Shown here piece after piece: positions 17,031 through 27,034 of a stretch of 64,000 nt of DNA (positions are counted from its first letter, which is position 1; every line of letters starts with the position of its first letter). The notes under the pieces are model-generated. The model searched no databases. It was not told the DNA's origin and worked only from the letters and a program-made list of their open reading frames with translations. A program made the position numbers and the translations under genes. The DNA is taken from the NCBI RefSeq assembly GCF_014850955.1, contig NZ_JACXSS010000001.1:3534001-3598000 (forward strand). The letters are read 5' to 3'. Source of the DNA: Methylomonas albis. GTDB lineage: Bacteria > Pseudomonadota > Gammaproteobacteria > Methylococcales > Methylomonadaceae.

Positions 17031-17489
17031 TTAATGCAAGGTCAGTACTGTTGAATCTGCAACAAGAATACTTTCTTCATATTTATCAAGCTCATCACTA
17101 ACCCAAGCTTCGCCTTTACGAACAATATGAAGCTTGACTAAAGAACCAAATTCGTCACTAGAAATAATTGCTTGAAGCTTTTCTTGAAAACCACTCCTTC
17201 TCCATATATCAAAACAAGCCTCCACAAATAAACATGCGTACGCAAGATAATTTGAGCCAATAAAATCATCAACATGAATGGAATTAATAAAACACTCATA
17301 ACCTGTCTTATCCGGGAAATCGCTGTAAGTCACATTTGTTTTTCCTTTGGTCAAAGCATCTAAAAAGAAACAATCATTTTCTTTACGAAAACCTGTTAAA
17401 ACAATTTCAGATAATATGGAAGGCAATTTTTTTTGGTTCCAATCGATTAGACATATTTCATTTGCCATTTTTTTGTTCATTAGAATCAT
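17031..17489 (-). CDS. Probable immunity protein for the large Rhs tip
   Basis: A 152-residue acidic soluble protein (in-frame ATGs at 17489, 17480 and 17468), beginning one base after the Rhs stop at 17491. Its position and its AT-rich composition, matching the toxin tip, mark it as the cognate immunity gene. It contains FIGSNYLAYACLFVEACFDIW and KLHIVRKGEAW but no family I recognise. Role by context: bind and block the Rhs tip in the producer. A 133-bp non-coding stretch (16898-17030) then separates it from the displaced Rhs end. Confidence 0.65.
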   Translation of the reverse strand: MILMNKKMANEICLIDWNQKKLPSILSEIVLTGFRKENDCFFLDALTKGKTNVTYSDFPDKTGYECFINSIHVDDFIGSNYLAYACLFVEACFDIWRRSGFQEKLQAIISSDEFGSLVKLHIVRKGEAWVSDELDKYEESILVADSTVLTLH

Positions 17490-17490
17490 A

Positions 17491-20400
17491 TTATTCCCCG
17501 AGATATTTTGTCATACCCTTTTCGATTGCCTGCTGAAATTTAGGATCATCCAACAATTTGTTTACCGATTTAGGGGCGTTAGGGAAAGAATTTGTCGTTG
17601 GGTCATACAGATACTTATTACCGGCATTATCTTGATAATGAAGTTGTCCTGGACGTTGACCAGGATTGGGATTTTCCACATCAATTCTTGCTCTACCTTC
17701 GCCCTTCCAAAGCGTTTTACTTGCCGTTTGAACTCCACGCTCACCCAACATTCCGGCCTTAACAATACCTTTAATTACCCCGCCCGCAATCACCCCGCCG
17801 AGCTTCACCTCGGGAGCGATCATCGTGGAGCCAACATTGGTACCTAACCCAAAAAGTTCCGCAGGTGTTGGCATTCCGCCAATTTGGCTGCAAAGCCTTT
17901 GGCCGCAGGAAACTTCCGAACCGCCTATAGGTACTGTTCCTGACGCATCGGCCACCTGATAACTTTGGCCGGTAAAAATGCTGCCGGATGAGTTATATGT
18001 GCTTGTCGGCTGGGCACTAAAGATACTTGAATTACTGCTATTAAAACTATAGTAACTCTGGTCTTGGTTTTGCGTCCAGGTCGTGACCTTGGCTGCGATG
18101 GAGCCACTCGGATCATTGTAGTTAACCGGATTGTTATGCACATAGCTATAGCGGTTGAGCCCATCGAAATAGCCTAAGGGGTCGCGCTGGGTAAACCTTG
18201 TCTGGTTCGGATCGTAATACCTTGCCCGGTAGTAGATCAGCCCGCTGGCATCGGGTTCTCTTCCGGTGTAACCGTACTGCGGCACTGTGCCTGAGCTGGC
18301 GATTTTGCTGCCGTAAGCGTCGAAGCGTTGCGTGGCGGTGACGGCTTTGGCGGCGTTGGTGGTCGCCAGCACGGAGCCCAGGCCGTCTTGGTGGTAGTAC
18401 TGGGCCGTGGCGCTGGGCAGGTTGGTCTGGCCGGTGAGTCTTGCTAGCGGATAGTCGGTGCCCGCTTGTACGTAAACGGCGTTGGCGGTGGTCCAGCCGG
18501 TGCCAGGATACTCGGTGTAGAGATTTTGGCCGTCGTACAGGTAGTTGGTGGTGATAGCGCCTTCGGTTTTTTGGGTTCTTCGGCCTTGGTCGTCGTATTT
18601 GAAGCTGCCGATGGTGACGGCGTTGACCTGGAGTTGATTGAGGCGGTTGAAGCTGTCGTAGCCGGTTTGGTTCTGAGTGCTGCCCGCGCAGACTGTGTCG
18701 CTGGTTCTGGTGACTGTTGTGCCGCTGCATTTTTTGGTTTGCTGGCCAGCTGCGTCATACAGGTAGGCTTCCAGCAGGGTATCGCTGAGGTTGGTTTGCC
18801 GTACTTCGGTCAGCTGATTAGCCGCATCGTGTTTGTAGGCGGTGGTGCTGGTGGCCGGGACGCCGAGTTGCTTTTGCACCCGGTTGCCGTAAACGTCGTG
18901 GCTGAAGCTTTGAGTTTGCGCGGCGGTGCCGTTTTGGACTTGCGTCAACCTGTCGAGAGCGTCGTAGCTGTAGGTGTAGCCGAGGGTGGCTTGGCCGCTG
19001 AGGGCTTCCTGGTTGGTTTTCCGTCTGCCCAGGCCGTCGTAGCTGTATTGGCTTTGTTGGATGACGGTGGCGGCGTTCTTATGGGCGACCTGGCTGAGGC
19101 TGTTATCGCTGTTCCAGGTCAGGGTTTGATCGATGCCGTTGGGATAACGGGCTTCGATCAGCCTACCGCCGTTGTCGTAATCGAAGGTGTAATGGTCGAA
19201 GTTAGGCGCCCACAGGCTGATGAGCCGGCCCACTTCGTCATACAGGTAGTAGCTGCCGCGTCCGTCGTTGTCTTGTAGGCTGTCCAGCTGGCCGCCGGGG
19301 CTCCAGGCGTAGTCGAGGGTTTTTTGGCCTCGGCTGTCGGTGACCTGTTGCAGACGGTGGGCGGCGTCATACGCATAGTCGTAGGCCACCTGGAGCTGGC
19401 TGCCTGGCGTCGGGCTCCAGGTTTCGGCGCGGGTGGTTTGCCCTAACGGGTTGCGGGTATAGTCGATCTTTCTACCGTCTTCGGCGGTGACGCTGAGTAG
19501 TTGATGGCCGTAGTCCCAGACGTACGTCAGGGTGTGGCCGTTGGCGCCTGGCGTTTGCACAGTCTTGACGTTGTTGTTCAGGTCGTAGCTGAAGCTGGTG
19601 ACCTGGCCCAGGGCGTCGGTTTCGCTGAGTTTGCGGCCAAAGTCGTCGTAGCTGTAACTGACCTGGGTGGCGACGGTGTCGCTGCTGCTCGCGCCGGTGT
19701 TGGCGTCGATGGCGGTGCCGCCGTCAGCAGTGGTCTGGCCGGCTTTGATTTCCTTCAGATTGCCGAGGTTGTCGTAGATGTAGCGGGTCAGCGGCCGGAT
19801 GGTTTGATTGAAAGTTGCGCTGCCGGGATTTTGGTCGACATAAGCGGGTCCAGCGACGCGGATTAACCTGCCCAGCGCGTCGTAATGTTTCAGGGTATCG
19901 CGGGTGGCTTCGGTGGCACCCGCTGCCGGGGTGTCGGTGGTTTTGACGACCTGGCCCAGCGCATCGTAGTCAAACTGGCGGATTTGCCCCAGAGTATAGC
20001 TGGCGATCTTGGGCTGGGTGACGCTTTTCAGGCGGCCGTCTTGCGCGGCGTTCCAATAGCTGTAAAGCGTGCTATTGCCGTTGGGGTCGGTGACGGCTTT
20101 AACCCGACCGGCGGCATCCAGTTTGCGGTCGACGTGATGCCCGGCTTTGTCGTAGGCTTTGGTCCAGCGGTTGACGGCATCGTAATCGAAGCCCAGCGTG
20201 TAGTTGTCCGGGTCGGTGATTTGGGTGAGGTTGCCGGTCGCGTCGTATTGGTATTGGGCGAGGTGGCCGCCGGCATCCAAGGTTTGTTGCAAGCGACCAA
20301 CGGTATCATAGCGGCGATAGGCGCTGTCCCACAGCCGGGTCTGGTTGTTTTGGTTCAAGACTAATTCCTGGCCCTTCAAACGACCGTCGCCGTCGTAAAA

Positions 20401-23400
20401 ATAGTCACGCGAGTGGCCGGCGGCGTCGGTACCGGTCAGCGGCAGGTTATCGGCGTCGTAACTGCTACTGACCGTCTGCCAGTCGGCGTCGATGCCTAGC
20501 GTCTGCCTGCCCAGGTTGTCGAATTGCAGGCTGGCGGTGTCGGTCGGGTCGGAGGCATTGATCAGGCCGTCGCCGGTTTTGTCGCCCAGCCGGGCGATCT
20601 GGGTCGGATACAGGGTGTTGGCGTCATAGGTGGTGGTCACGGTCGGTCCCGTGCCGCCGGCGAAGTTGCCCAGCGTGGCGCCGGTGAAGTCGCGTAGCGT
20701 CTTGGTTTGGGTGGGTTGACCGGTGGCGGCGTCGACATTCAGTTTAGTCCAGGCGGCGATGTTGGTCAGCGCCGGGGTGGTACCGGCGGTCGGCGCGATG
20801 CCGGCTTTCAAGCGGACGCTGTCGGTCAGGTTGCCCTTGGCGTCGTATTTGAGCAGCGTCCAGTTGCCCTTGGCGTCCTTGATGCGCTGCGGAGCGTTGA
20901 AGGTGGTGAAATCGTAGTATTCAGTAGTAGCGCCGGAGGGCTGGGTGATGCGGGTGACGTTGCCGGCAGCATCATACTGGTATTGCACATTCAAGCCAGC
21001 CGGGTCGGACTCGCTGAGGCGATTGAAGGGGTTATTCGGGTCGTAGCTGTAAGCGTGCGCGGCGCCGGCTTCATCGACGATGCGTAGCGGGTTGCCGTTG
21101 GCATCGAACGTATGTCGACGTTCGAAGCCGCGCTCGTCGACGGTGACGGTTTCGCGGCGGAAGTCTTGGTAACGAAAGGTGGTGGTCTCGGGCAACAGCG
21201 TGCCGTTATTATGCCGTTGGTGGCGGAACACCCGGCCATCGACGTAGTACGAAAACTGCATGCCTTCGCCTTGCGGCGCCGTGGTGCGTTTCAGGGCATG
21301 GTTCAGGTTTTGGCCGTCGGCGCTGCTGTAATAGGCATAGGTGACCGGCGCATGCTGACTGGCGACCGCCAGCGGACTTTTGTAAGTGGTGAGGTTGCCA
21401 TTGCCGTCGTAACCGTATTGATGGGTGGCCAACACCGTGCCGCCGATGGCGAGTACTTGCACTTGGTCGAGGCGATTAGCGGTGTAATGAAATGCCAGTT
21501 TCCGGCCAGGGCCGTCGGTTACCGTACACAGCAGGTTGCCGCAACCGGTGTTGTAAGCCAGGCTCAGGGTGTTGAGGTTGCGATCCTGGATAGTCAGCAG
21601 GCGGGCCGCTTGCCCGGCGGTGACGCCGGTATTGCTCTCAAAGCCGTAGCGCAGACCGTTCTTCTCGGTGACGCTCCAGCTGCCGTCGGCTTCGCGTTTC
21701 AGCGCGGTATACACGCCCGGTGCGGCCTGGAAGGCGCTGTTAACCGGCACGCTGCTGCCGGCCAGCTTAAAGAAACGCTCCGCGCCGCTGCCGTCCAGCC
21801 AGCCGACTTTCACGAAACCGCCGTCAACGCCGTAAAAGTTCAGTTTGTGATTAAAGCTGTGGGTCCAGCCAAAACCCAAGGGGCCATCCAGGGGATTGCG
21901 GCTGTTGTAGTTACGCTCGAAGACCAGCGGCAAGCCCCGGCCCGGCACCGAAATATCGCGTTCTGAATGATACAAATTGCCGGTAGCCAGATTGACCGGA
22001 TCGCCACCCCAGCTTTGCAGCCAGTTTAAGCCATTGGACAGCGTGGTAGAGTTGATCGGGAAGTTGCTGAAGAAGTTGCTGGGCAGGAAGCTATCGCGCG
22101 GAAAGCTGGTGGCGACTGGGGTGGGGTTGATCAGTGCCCAGCCGCCACCCAGCTTGTTGATCATCGCGGAGATATAGCTCTTGGTCTGGTTTTCAGCCAT
22201 GAAAACCCCGCCGTTCCATGGTTGCAGGTTATTACTTGCTTGTCCGTCCGTGTAGGCGATGGACTTTTTGGGCACGGTCACCGTGGCACCATCGTTAACG
22301 TAGGTCGTAATATTGGCCTTAAATGGATCCATGCTGGCATCCATCAACGTCGACCAGTTGCCGATATTGGCCGAGGTCAGTGTGACCAACGGATTGGCGC
22401 CGCCCGATTCGCCTGCAAACTGCAAACCACGTACCGTGGACACCGCGTCGGTACGAATCAGCTCCTGCCAAATGTAGTGCTCATAGGCCGAAGCGCTGTA
22501 AGCAAACAGCTTGAATGTCGGCCAGGTTTCCGCCAATGTCGGCGCGGTCGTATCGAGTTTGACCAGATGTGCGAGATTGCCTTTGACATCAATGTAAGGC
22601 CCACTCGGATGTACCGCATAGGGTAGGTCGAACAGATAATCGACTTTGAGCCCGGCAGCGGTCAGCCCCAGGTGGTTGCCGCTTTCGCCGCTGACGCCAT
22701 TGAGTTCTCCCAAGTACTGTCCGGCGTCGGTGACATAGCGCAGGTATTTCAGCAAGGCGATATGCAGCAGTTCGCCTTCCGTTTCGTCGTAATTGGCGGC
22801 ATTGGCGGGTGTCGGTGCCGTGGGGGCGGCTTGCACCGATTGGATCAATCGGTCGGATCGTTCCGCCAGCAGACGATCCGAACCTTGCCGGGCGTAGGCC
22901 ATCAGGGCGTGATGGGCGCCGGCTTTCAAATTGGTGTAGACGGTTTTGTTGAAGCAATGCTGATCGGAATCGGGCGCGCTGTTGGCAGGGTCATCATTGG
23001 GACAGGATGGGCTACGCGTGGTGTCATCCAGGGTGACCTTCATGATCAACCGATGCTCCGTTCCCAAGGCGATGGAACCGGTACCCGTTGTTTGGATTAC
23101 GCCGTTGACTTTGATAACCGGATGGAGAGTCACCAAGGCAGGCGGGCTGGCCAGGTCGCCGTTCCAGTTGTTCCAGAGCGTTTGCGAAGCGGCATCCGGT
23201 ACATATGATAGCGTCAAACGTTGATGAACGATGGACGGCAGCGACAGGATTTGTTCAGCAAGCAGATCGGCGCCGCTGCTGTTTCTGACTTTAATGGATA
23301 GTCGATAGCGGTGGCTATTCGGTAGGCTAGCGGTTTCGGATGAACTGGTACCGGCCCAACTGCCGTATTGCACCACTTCATATGGTAATGTGATCGGCAA

Positions 23401-24879
23401 AATGTCATAGGTTCTGTCGGTTTGTTCGCCCAAATAAGGTACGTCCAACAAGGTGTTGTCCGCGTTCAGGCCTTTGATGTAAGTCTCGACCTGGGCGGCG
23501 TAGCGTTCGTGCGGTAGGGTATTGGTACGACTAGCCAGATAACCGGCGGCGCTGTAGTCGAAAGCAATGTTTTGCTGAACACCCGCGATGCCCGGTTGAT
23601 AGGTTTTGTCCTTGAAACTGGGGTCTAGCGGAATCCAGCGATAGCCGGTGTTATCGGCAGATGCGCCCCGGTAATTGCCGTAAGGCAAACAGGCTTCCAC
23701 CCAGACGTGGCGTAATTGGATGCCGTTCGCATAGGAGCCGGCGCCGGGGTTTTGATTGGTAGCCAATATGGATGCGGCCGCCTGATAGGTTTTTGCGCCG
23801 ATCCATCGTGGGCCTCGACCGTTAGCAGCTAGGTTCGTGGCGTCGTTCACTTGAATGTCGCCCAAAACGTAACGCGCCGGTATGTTGGACGCGCGCAGCA
23901 GTGCGATCAGCAGTGACGCTTGGTCGGTGGCGCCGCCGGCATTACTATACAAGGTGCCGAGTGAGCCTTTCATCGATCCGAAATAAGGTTCGAAGCCGAT
24001 AGTGTTATGAACGTACTGATATAGTTTGACCGGCGAGTAATTCAGTTTCGCGGCAAGGTCTCGGATTTCCTGGGAAATAACCACGTCTTCCGTCGCGGCC
24101 AAATCGGTCGGCGCGTAACCGCAGGCCGCCGCTTCGTTGGGCGTCGTCGGCACCGCTGCTTCAGCTGGTGTCCCCAACATATCCAGCAGAAAAGCATAGG
24201 TTGGCGTATCGGGTTTGAATGGCCCGGCGCTCAGATAGCGCGGTAATTTTTTACTGGGTGCAATCGGTGTGGGCGTTACTTCGGTGCCCAGTCGGTTAGT
24301 GGGTGTGAGAATCGCTTCGGGCGTGGTCTCGGTGGTTTGTCCACGGCGGTGCAAAGCACGCAGCTCGGCCTTGGCGTTGCCCAAAGCGCGATGGCGAGCA
24401 ACGTCCTCGCGAGCAGACGAAAAGCCCGATAGTGACCGATCGATGCGGTCGAAGCGCTGCGCTACCTGCTTGGTGTAACGCTCGAAGGCAACCACTTTGT
24501 CGAGCTGTTTTAGGCCGGACAGCTTCGCGCGCATCCGGTCGAGTTCCGCCTCCACATCCTGGCGTAAATCGGCGATTTCCGAGCGTTTGCCTTCCAAAAG
24601 TTCTTGTTTGGAGGGTAGCAGATTGGCTTGACCGGCCTGCTGCAATTGGTCTTCGTTATCCGCCTCGTCGAGCAGTTCGGCGGCCTCGTCCAGATGCTCT
24701 CGCAGTTGCTGCGCTAGGGCGTTGCCCGGCTGTTGATGCACCTTGAGCAGCGATTGCACCACAGCCTCCGGCAAAGCGGTTGGGTCTTGCGGCGCGGCGT
24801 ATGGAGTTGAGGTCGCGAGTAGGCCCTGGCACAGCATAACCAACGCCAGTAGAAAGCGAAAACGAGAAACGGGTGACAT
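17491..24879 (-). CDS. Giant Sec-exported Rhs/YD-repeat polymorphic toxin with transglutaminase-like domain
   Basis: A 2462-residue protein. Order: signal peptide (1-29, MSPVSRFRFLLALVMLCQG, ending YAA); charged coiled coil (about 60-190); transglutaminase-like domain (about 275-440) with His in LRHVWVEACLPY and Asp in WIPLDPSF, but TDQASLLIALLRA where the catalytic Cys would lie; DUF6531 start of the Rhs shell (about 970, ERNYNSRNPLDGPLGFGW); YD repeats; core end RARYYDPNQTRFTQRDPLGY (about 2220-2250); a variable tip. The last 75 residues (RIDVENPNPGQRPG, LHYQDNAGNKYLYDPTTNSF) look like a predicted RNase tip, possibly polymorphic toxin type 24 (from memory). No PAAR domain is present. It follows the IPTL-CTERM gene by 30 bp and is followed by an immunity gene. 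Confidence 0.9.
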   Translation of the reverse strand: MSPVSRFRFLLALVMLCQGLLATSTPYAAPQDPTALPEAVVQSLLKVHQQPGNALAQQLREHLDEAAELLDEADNEDQLQQAGQANLLPSKQELLEGKRSEIADLRQDVEAELDRMRAKLSGLKQLDKVVAFERYTKQVAQRFDRIDRSLSGFSSAREDVARHRALGNAKAELRALHRRGQTTETTPEAILTPTNRLGTEVTPTPIAPSKKLPRYLSAGPFKPDTPTYAFLLDMLGTPAEAAVPTTPNEAAACGYAPTDLAATEDVVISQEIRDLAAKLNYSPVKLYQYVHNTIGFEPYFGSMKGSLGTLYSNAGGATDQASLLIALLRASNIPARYVLGDIQVNDATNLAANGRGPRWIGAKTYQAAASILATNQNPGAGSYANGIQLRHVWVEACLPYGNYRGASADNTGYRWIPLDPSFKDKTYQPGIAGVQQNIAFDYSAAGYLASRTNTLPHERYAAQVETYIKGLNADNTLLDVPYLGEQTDRTYDILPITLPYEVVQYGSWAGTSSSETASLPNSHRYRLSIKVRNSSGADLLAEQILSLPSIVHQRLTLSYVPDAASQTLWNNWNGDLASPPALVTLHPVIKVNGVIQTTGTGSIALGTEHRLIMKVTLDDTTRSPSCPNDDPANSAPDSDQHCFNKTVYTNLKAGAHHALMAYARQGSDRLLAERSDRLIQSVQAAPTAPTPANAANYDETEGELLHIALLKYLRYVTDAGQYLGELNGVSGESGNHLGLTAAGLKVDYLFDLPYAVHPSGPYIDVKGNLAHLVKLDTTAPTLAETWPTFKLFAYSASAYEHYIWQELIRTDAVSTVRGLQFAGESGGANPLVTLTSANIGNWSTLMDASMDPFKANITTYVNDGATVTVPKKSIAYTDGQASNNLQPWNGGVFMAENQTKSYISAMINKLGGGWALINPTPVATSFPRDSFLPSNFFSNFPINSTTLSNGLNWLQSWGGDPVNLATGNLYHSERDISVPGRGLPLVFERNYNSRNPLDGPLGFGWTHSFNHKLNFYGVDGGFVKVGWLDGSGAERFFKLAGSSVPVNSAFQAAPGVYTALKREADGSWSVTEKNGLRYGFESNTGVTAGQAARLLTIQDRNLNTLSLAYNTGCGNLLCTVTDGPGRKLAFHYTANRLDQVQVLAIGGTVLATHQYGYDGNGNLTTYKSPLAVASQHAPVTYAYYSSADGQNLNHALKRTTAPQGEGMQFSYYVDGRVFRHQRHNNGTLLPETTTFRYQDFRRETVTVDERGFERRHTFDANGNPLRIVDEAGAAHAYSYDPNNPFNRLSESDPAGLNVQYQYDAAGNVTRITQPSGATTEYYDFTTFNAPQRIKDAKGNWTLLKYDAKGNLTDSVRLKAGIAPTAGTTPALTNIAAWTKLNVDAATGQPTQTKTLRDFTGATLGNFAGGTGPTVTTTYDANTLYPTQIARLGDKTGDGLINASDPTDTASLQFDNLGRQTLGIDADWQTVSSSYDADNLPLTGTDAAGHSRDYFYDGDGRLKGQELVLNQNNQTRLWDSAYRRYDTVGRLQQTLDAGGHLAQYQYDATGNLTQITDPDNYTLGFDYDAVNRWTKAYDKAGHHVDRKLDAAGRVKAVTDPNGNSTLYSYWNAAQDGRLKSVTQPKIASYTLGQIRQFDYDALGQVVKTTDTPAAGATEATRDTLKHYDALGRLIRVAGPAYVDQNPGSATFNQTIRPLTRYIYDNLGNLKEIKAGQTTADGGTAIDANTGASSSDTVATQVSYSYDDFGRKLSETDALGQVTSFSYDLNNNVKTVQTPGANGHTLTYVWDYGHQLLSVTAEDGRKIDYTRNPLGQTTRAETWSPTPGSQLQVAYDYAYDAAHRLQQVTDSRGQKTLDYAWSPGGQLDSLQDNDGRGSYYLYDEVGRLISLWAPNFDHYTFDYDNGGRLIEARYPNGIDQTLTWNSDNSLSQVAHKNAATVIQQSQYSYDGLGRRKTNQEALSGQATLGYTYSYDALDRLTQVQNGTAAQTQSFSHDVYGNRVQKQLGVPATSTTAYKHDAANQLTEVRQTNLSDTLLEAYLYDAAGQQTKKCSGTTVTRTSDTVCAGSTQNQTGYDSFNRLNQLQVNAVTIGSFKYDDQGRRTQKTEGAITTNYLYDGQNLYTEYPGTGWTTANAVYVQAGTDYPLARLTGQTNLPSATAQYYHQDGLGSVLATTNAAKAVTATQRFDAYGSKIASSGTVPQYGYTGREPDASGLIYYRARYYDPNQTRFTQRDPLGYFDGLNRYSYVHNNPVNYNDPSGSIAAKVTTWTQNQDQSYYSFNSSNSSIFSAQPTSTYNSSGSIFTGQSYQVADASGTVPIGGSEVSCGQRLCSQIGGMPTPAELFGLGTNVGSTMIAPEVKLGGVIAGGVIKGIVKAGMLGERGVQTASKTLWKGEGRARIDVENPNPGQRPGQLHYQDNAGNKYLYDPTTNSFPNAPKSVNKLLDDPKFQQAIEKGMTKYLGE
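18831..20044. repeat. Rhs core duplication, copy 2
   Basis: Partner of 15448-16661, inside the large Rhs gene. The direct orientation means recombination between the copies would delete the first tip and immunity gene and join the shell to the NucA/NucB-type tip, a toxin-switching route known from Rhs loci. Confidence 0.85.
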
Positions 24880-24909
24880 GGAAGAATCCTTGGCAGAGCC
24901 TTTAGATAT

Positions 24910-26310
24910 TTAGCGAAGGTCGCGTGTTTTATGTTGCTCAATATGCCGCATGATGAGGCAAAGCAGCCCGCCCATCAGCAACATGGCCCAGGTCGGTAGT
25001 GCCGGTACTTGTGTGGGTTCACTAGGCTCGGCTACCTCGATTTGACTAGTGACGGAGGTGTGCATATCGGCTGCCAGCACTTCGTAGGTGAAATTATAAA
25101 AACCCAGCGCCGTGGGTATGCCGGTAATCTGGCCGGTATTAGTATTCAGGCTGAGTCCATCCGGCAGTTGGCCTGAACTCAATAACCAACTATAAGGGGG
25201 TGCACCGTCATTGGGCGTCAGCGTTGAGAGATAGGGCTGATCGATGATGGCCTTGGTTAGAGGGATGGCTGTGGTGACACCGGCAATGCTGCGACCATTG
25301 CCCTTCAGCAAGCCAAAGGCATCGGGCACGTTGGGATTTGTGCCGAGCAAGGCCTGTGTCTCCGTGCCGTCCGGCAAGCCGTCGTTATCGGTATCGGCCA
25401 AGGTGGTTGCCGGAAGCGCCGCTAACGTCAATGTAGTCAGCAACGCATCGCCACCGCCCCAACTGCCGTCGGCTTGTTGCTGGGCGATGAGAAAATTCTG
25501 AGCGCTTACGGCGGCGGGATCGTTAGCGCCGGCCACGGTTACCAGCGCTCGATAGGCCAATGCGGTTTCCAATACAGTGCCGGCGCTGCCTTCACCGAAA
25601 CCGCCACCGGGCGTTTTCTGTTGAGTTTTCAGCCAGGCAATCCCGGAAGTTATATAGCTCAATACGGAAATGGGGTTACTGATTTGATCATTGGTACAGT
25701 CAACTGAATATCCGTTGTATCGCTGAAGCGCTATCAAATTGAATGCTGTTGGGGTGACTCGGCTTGGTGGAATCCCTGTATCTGATTTTATATATGACCA
25801 GCCAAAATCAGTGTTCTGTTGTCCATAAATAAAACAAACGGCATTAAATTCCGATGCGTAAGTGGTTCCGGTTTGTTTGATAGCCTCCAAAGCCAGAGAT
25901 GTATCGGGAGAACTGCCACCGAAATGATCGTAAGCGCCCCAACTCTGAGACGTGTCGTTACGTAACGCAATCAGTCGATTTATCAATCCTGAGACATCCC
26001 GTCCTGACTTATACAGCGCAATGGCTTGGCGGGCTAAGGCGTCCGTGCTATAGGCTTCGTGATTTTGCAGCCAGGCGACACCGTTTGCATAGGTATCGCT
26101 CTTGGTCATGCCGGCATTGATCAAGGCTTCTACCGCAGCGGCGGTCTCCGCCATCTCCAACCCCGGTGCACCCTGCCAACTGCCGTCGCCGCTCTGATGC
26201 GTAATCAGCCAGGCCATGGCCTTAAGTCGGGCATCGTCGACGGGCGCCGCCATCACGGTCGTTGCCATGAAAAAGCCTGAGCACACCGCACCCAATCTTA
26301 AACGCTTCAT
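24910..26310 (-). CDS. IPTL-CTERM surface protein with alpha-toroid repeats and Ig-like domain
   Basis: A 466-residue protein; the ATG at 26310 is chosen because GGGAG lies nine bases upstream and it gives a clean signal peptide (MKRLRLGAVCSGFFMATTVMAA). Residues about 25-310 carry repeats of the prenyltransferase/squalene-cyclase toroid kind (ITHQSGDGSWQG, QQQADGSWGGG), without an obvious catalytic DxDD. A calcium-type DTDNDGLPDGTE follows, then a putative Ig domain (PYSWLLSSGQLPDGLSLNTN, then GQITGIPTALG). The tail VPALPTWAMLLMGGLLCLI with Arg after it is an IPTL-CTERM variant, the exosortase H signal. It directly precedes the Rhs gene, so it may anchor or present the Rhs protein at the cell surface. 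Confidence 0.8.
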   Translation of the reverse strand: MKRLRLGAVCSGFFMATTVMAAPVDDARLKAMAWLITHQSGDGSWQGAPGLEMAETAAAVEALINAGMTKSDTYANGVAWLQNHEAYSTDALARQAIALYKSGRDVSGLINRLIALRNDTSQSWGAYDHFGGSSPDTSLALEAIKQTGTTYASEFNAVCFIYGQQNTDFGWSYIKSDTGIPPSRVTPTAFNLIALQRYNGYSVDCTNDQISNPISVLSYITSGIAWLKTQQKTPGGGFGEGSAGTVLETALAYRALVTVAGANDPAAVSAQNFLIAQQQADGSWGGGDALLTTLTLAALPATTLADTDNDGLPDGTETQALLGTNPNVPDAFGLLKGNGRSIAGVTTAIPLTKAIIDQPYLSTLTPNDGAPPYSWLLSSGQLPDGLSLNTNTGQITGIPTALGFYNFTYEVLAADMHTSVTSQIEVAEPSEPTQVPALPTWAMLLMGGLLCLIMRHIEQHKTRDLR

Positions 26311-27034
26311 TTCCATATTCTCCCTGATCCGATCACCTGAGCAGGTACTCAGCTTCAATCAAATCTGACACCGGTTGTTTTAAATTTGGATGCCCATCGC
26401 ACCTCGCGATGCCATAACCATACCTTGTTCAAACTGCCTTTACCTGAACGCCAAACGAGACGCTGCCAGGCCCCCTCCAACCTAAGCGCCCGAATCGGAA
26501 TCAGACAAGCTTGTGCGTAGGTGTACTGCTTTTACGATCTATGGCTCGTACTAACCTAGTAAGCGGTTACGTGTTGAAATGACTAACAGCTCAAATAACG
26601 ACCGCGATAAAAAATCTACCGGGCAAATATGACAAGTGTATTAATGGACAAAAATAATACTCAATAGGGTCGTTGGGGTAGAAACTAGGCAATAGAGTCC
26701 ATCAAGCGAGATAGGAATATTTGGGGGGTGTGGGTGCCGGGCTGATTTATGTAGCGGGTTTGCAGCCCCTTAAATTACTGAGTGGCAGCTTTTGGGTGGT
26801 CGCTTGAGTATTTAAGGTCTTTCTGAAAAAACTCCAATGACCAGTTTTGGCCGTAGTAGATCAGTCATGATGTAAACTTGCTTGCCGAATACCTGACATT
26901 CAACTGAGTCACCGAATTCCTGCACTATTGAAATTGGATAGCTGCTCCGACGGTCGGGGTATTGGTCGATTCAAAACTTTCAGAAACTGACAAGGCTCAG
27001 AAACCGATGACCTGATTTTCATCGAATCCCACAA
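26311..27034. other. Gap upstream of the cargo operon
   Basis: About 720 bp with no supportable gene. It lies between the toroid-Rhs operon and the DUF3158-like ICE gene, so it should contain the cargo promoter and the other insertion boundary. No convincing -35/-10 pair or terminal repeat was identified. Confidence 0.4.

Noticed and set aside
15251..17101. Long plus-strand open frames opposite the Rhs genes (also 18466-22626)
   Set aside because: They are Val/Gly-rich shadow frames caused by the repeat codon pattern of the YD repeats; they lack ribosome sites, and identical versions occur in both Rhs copies.
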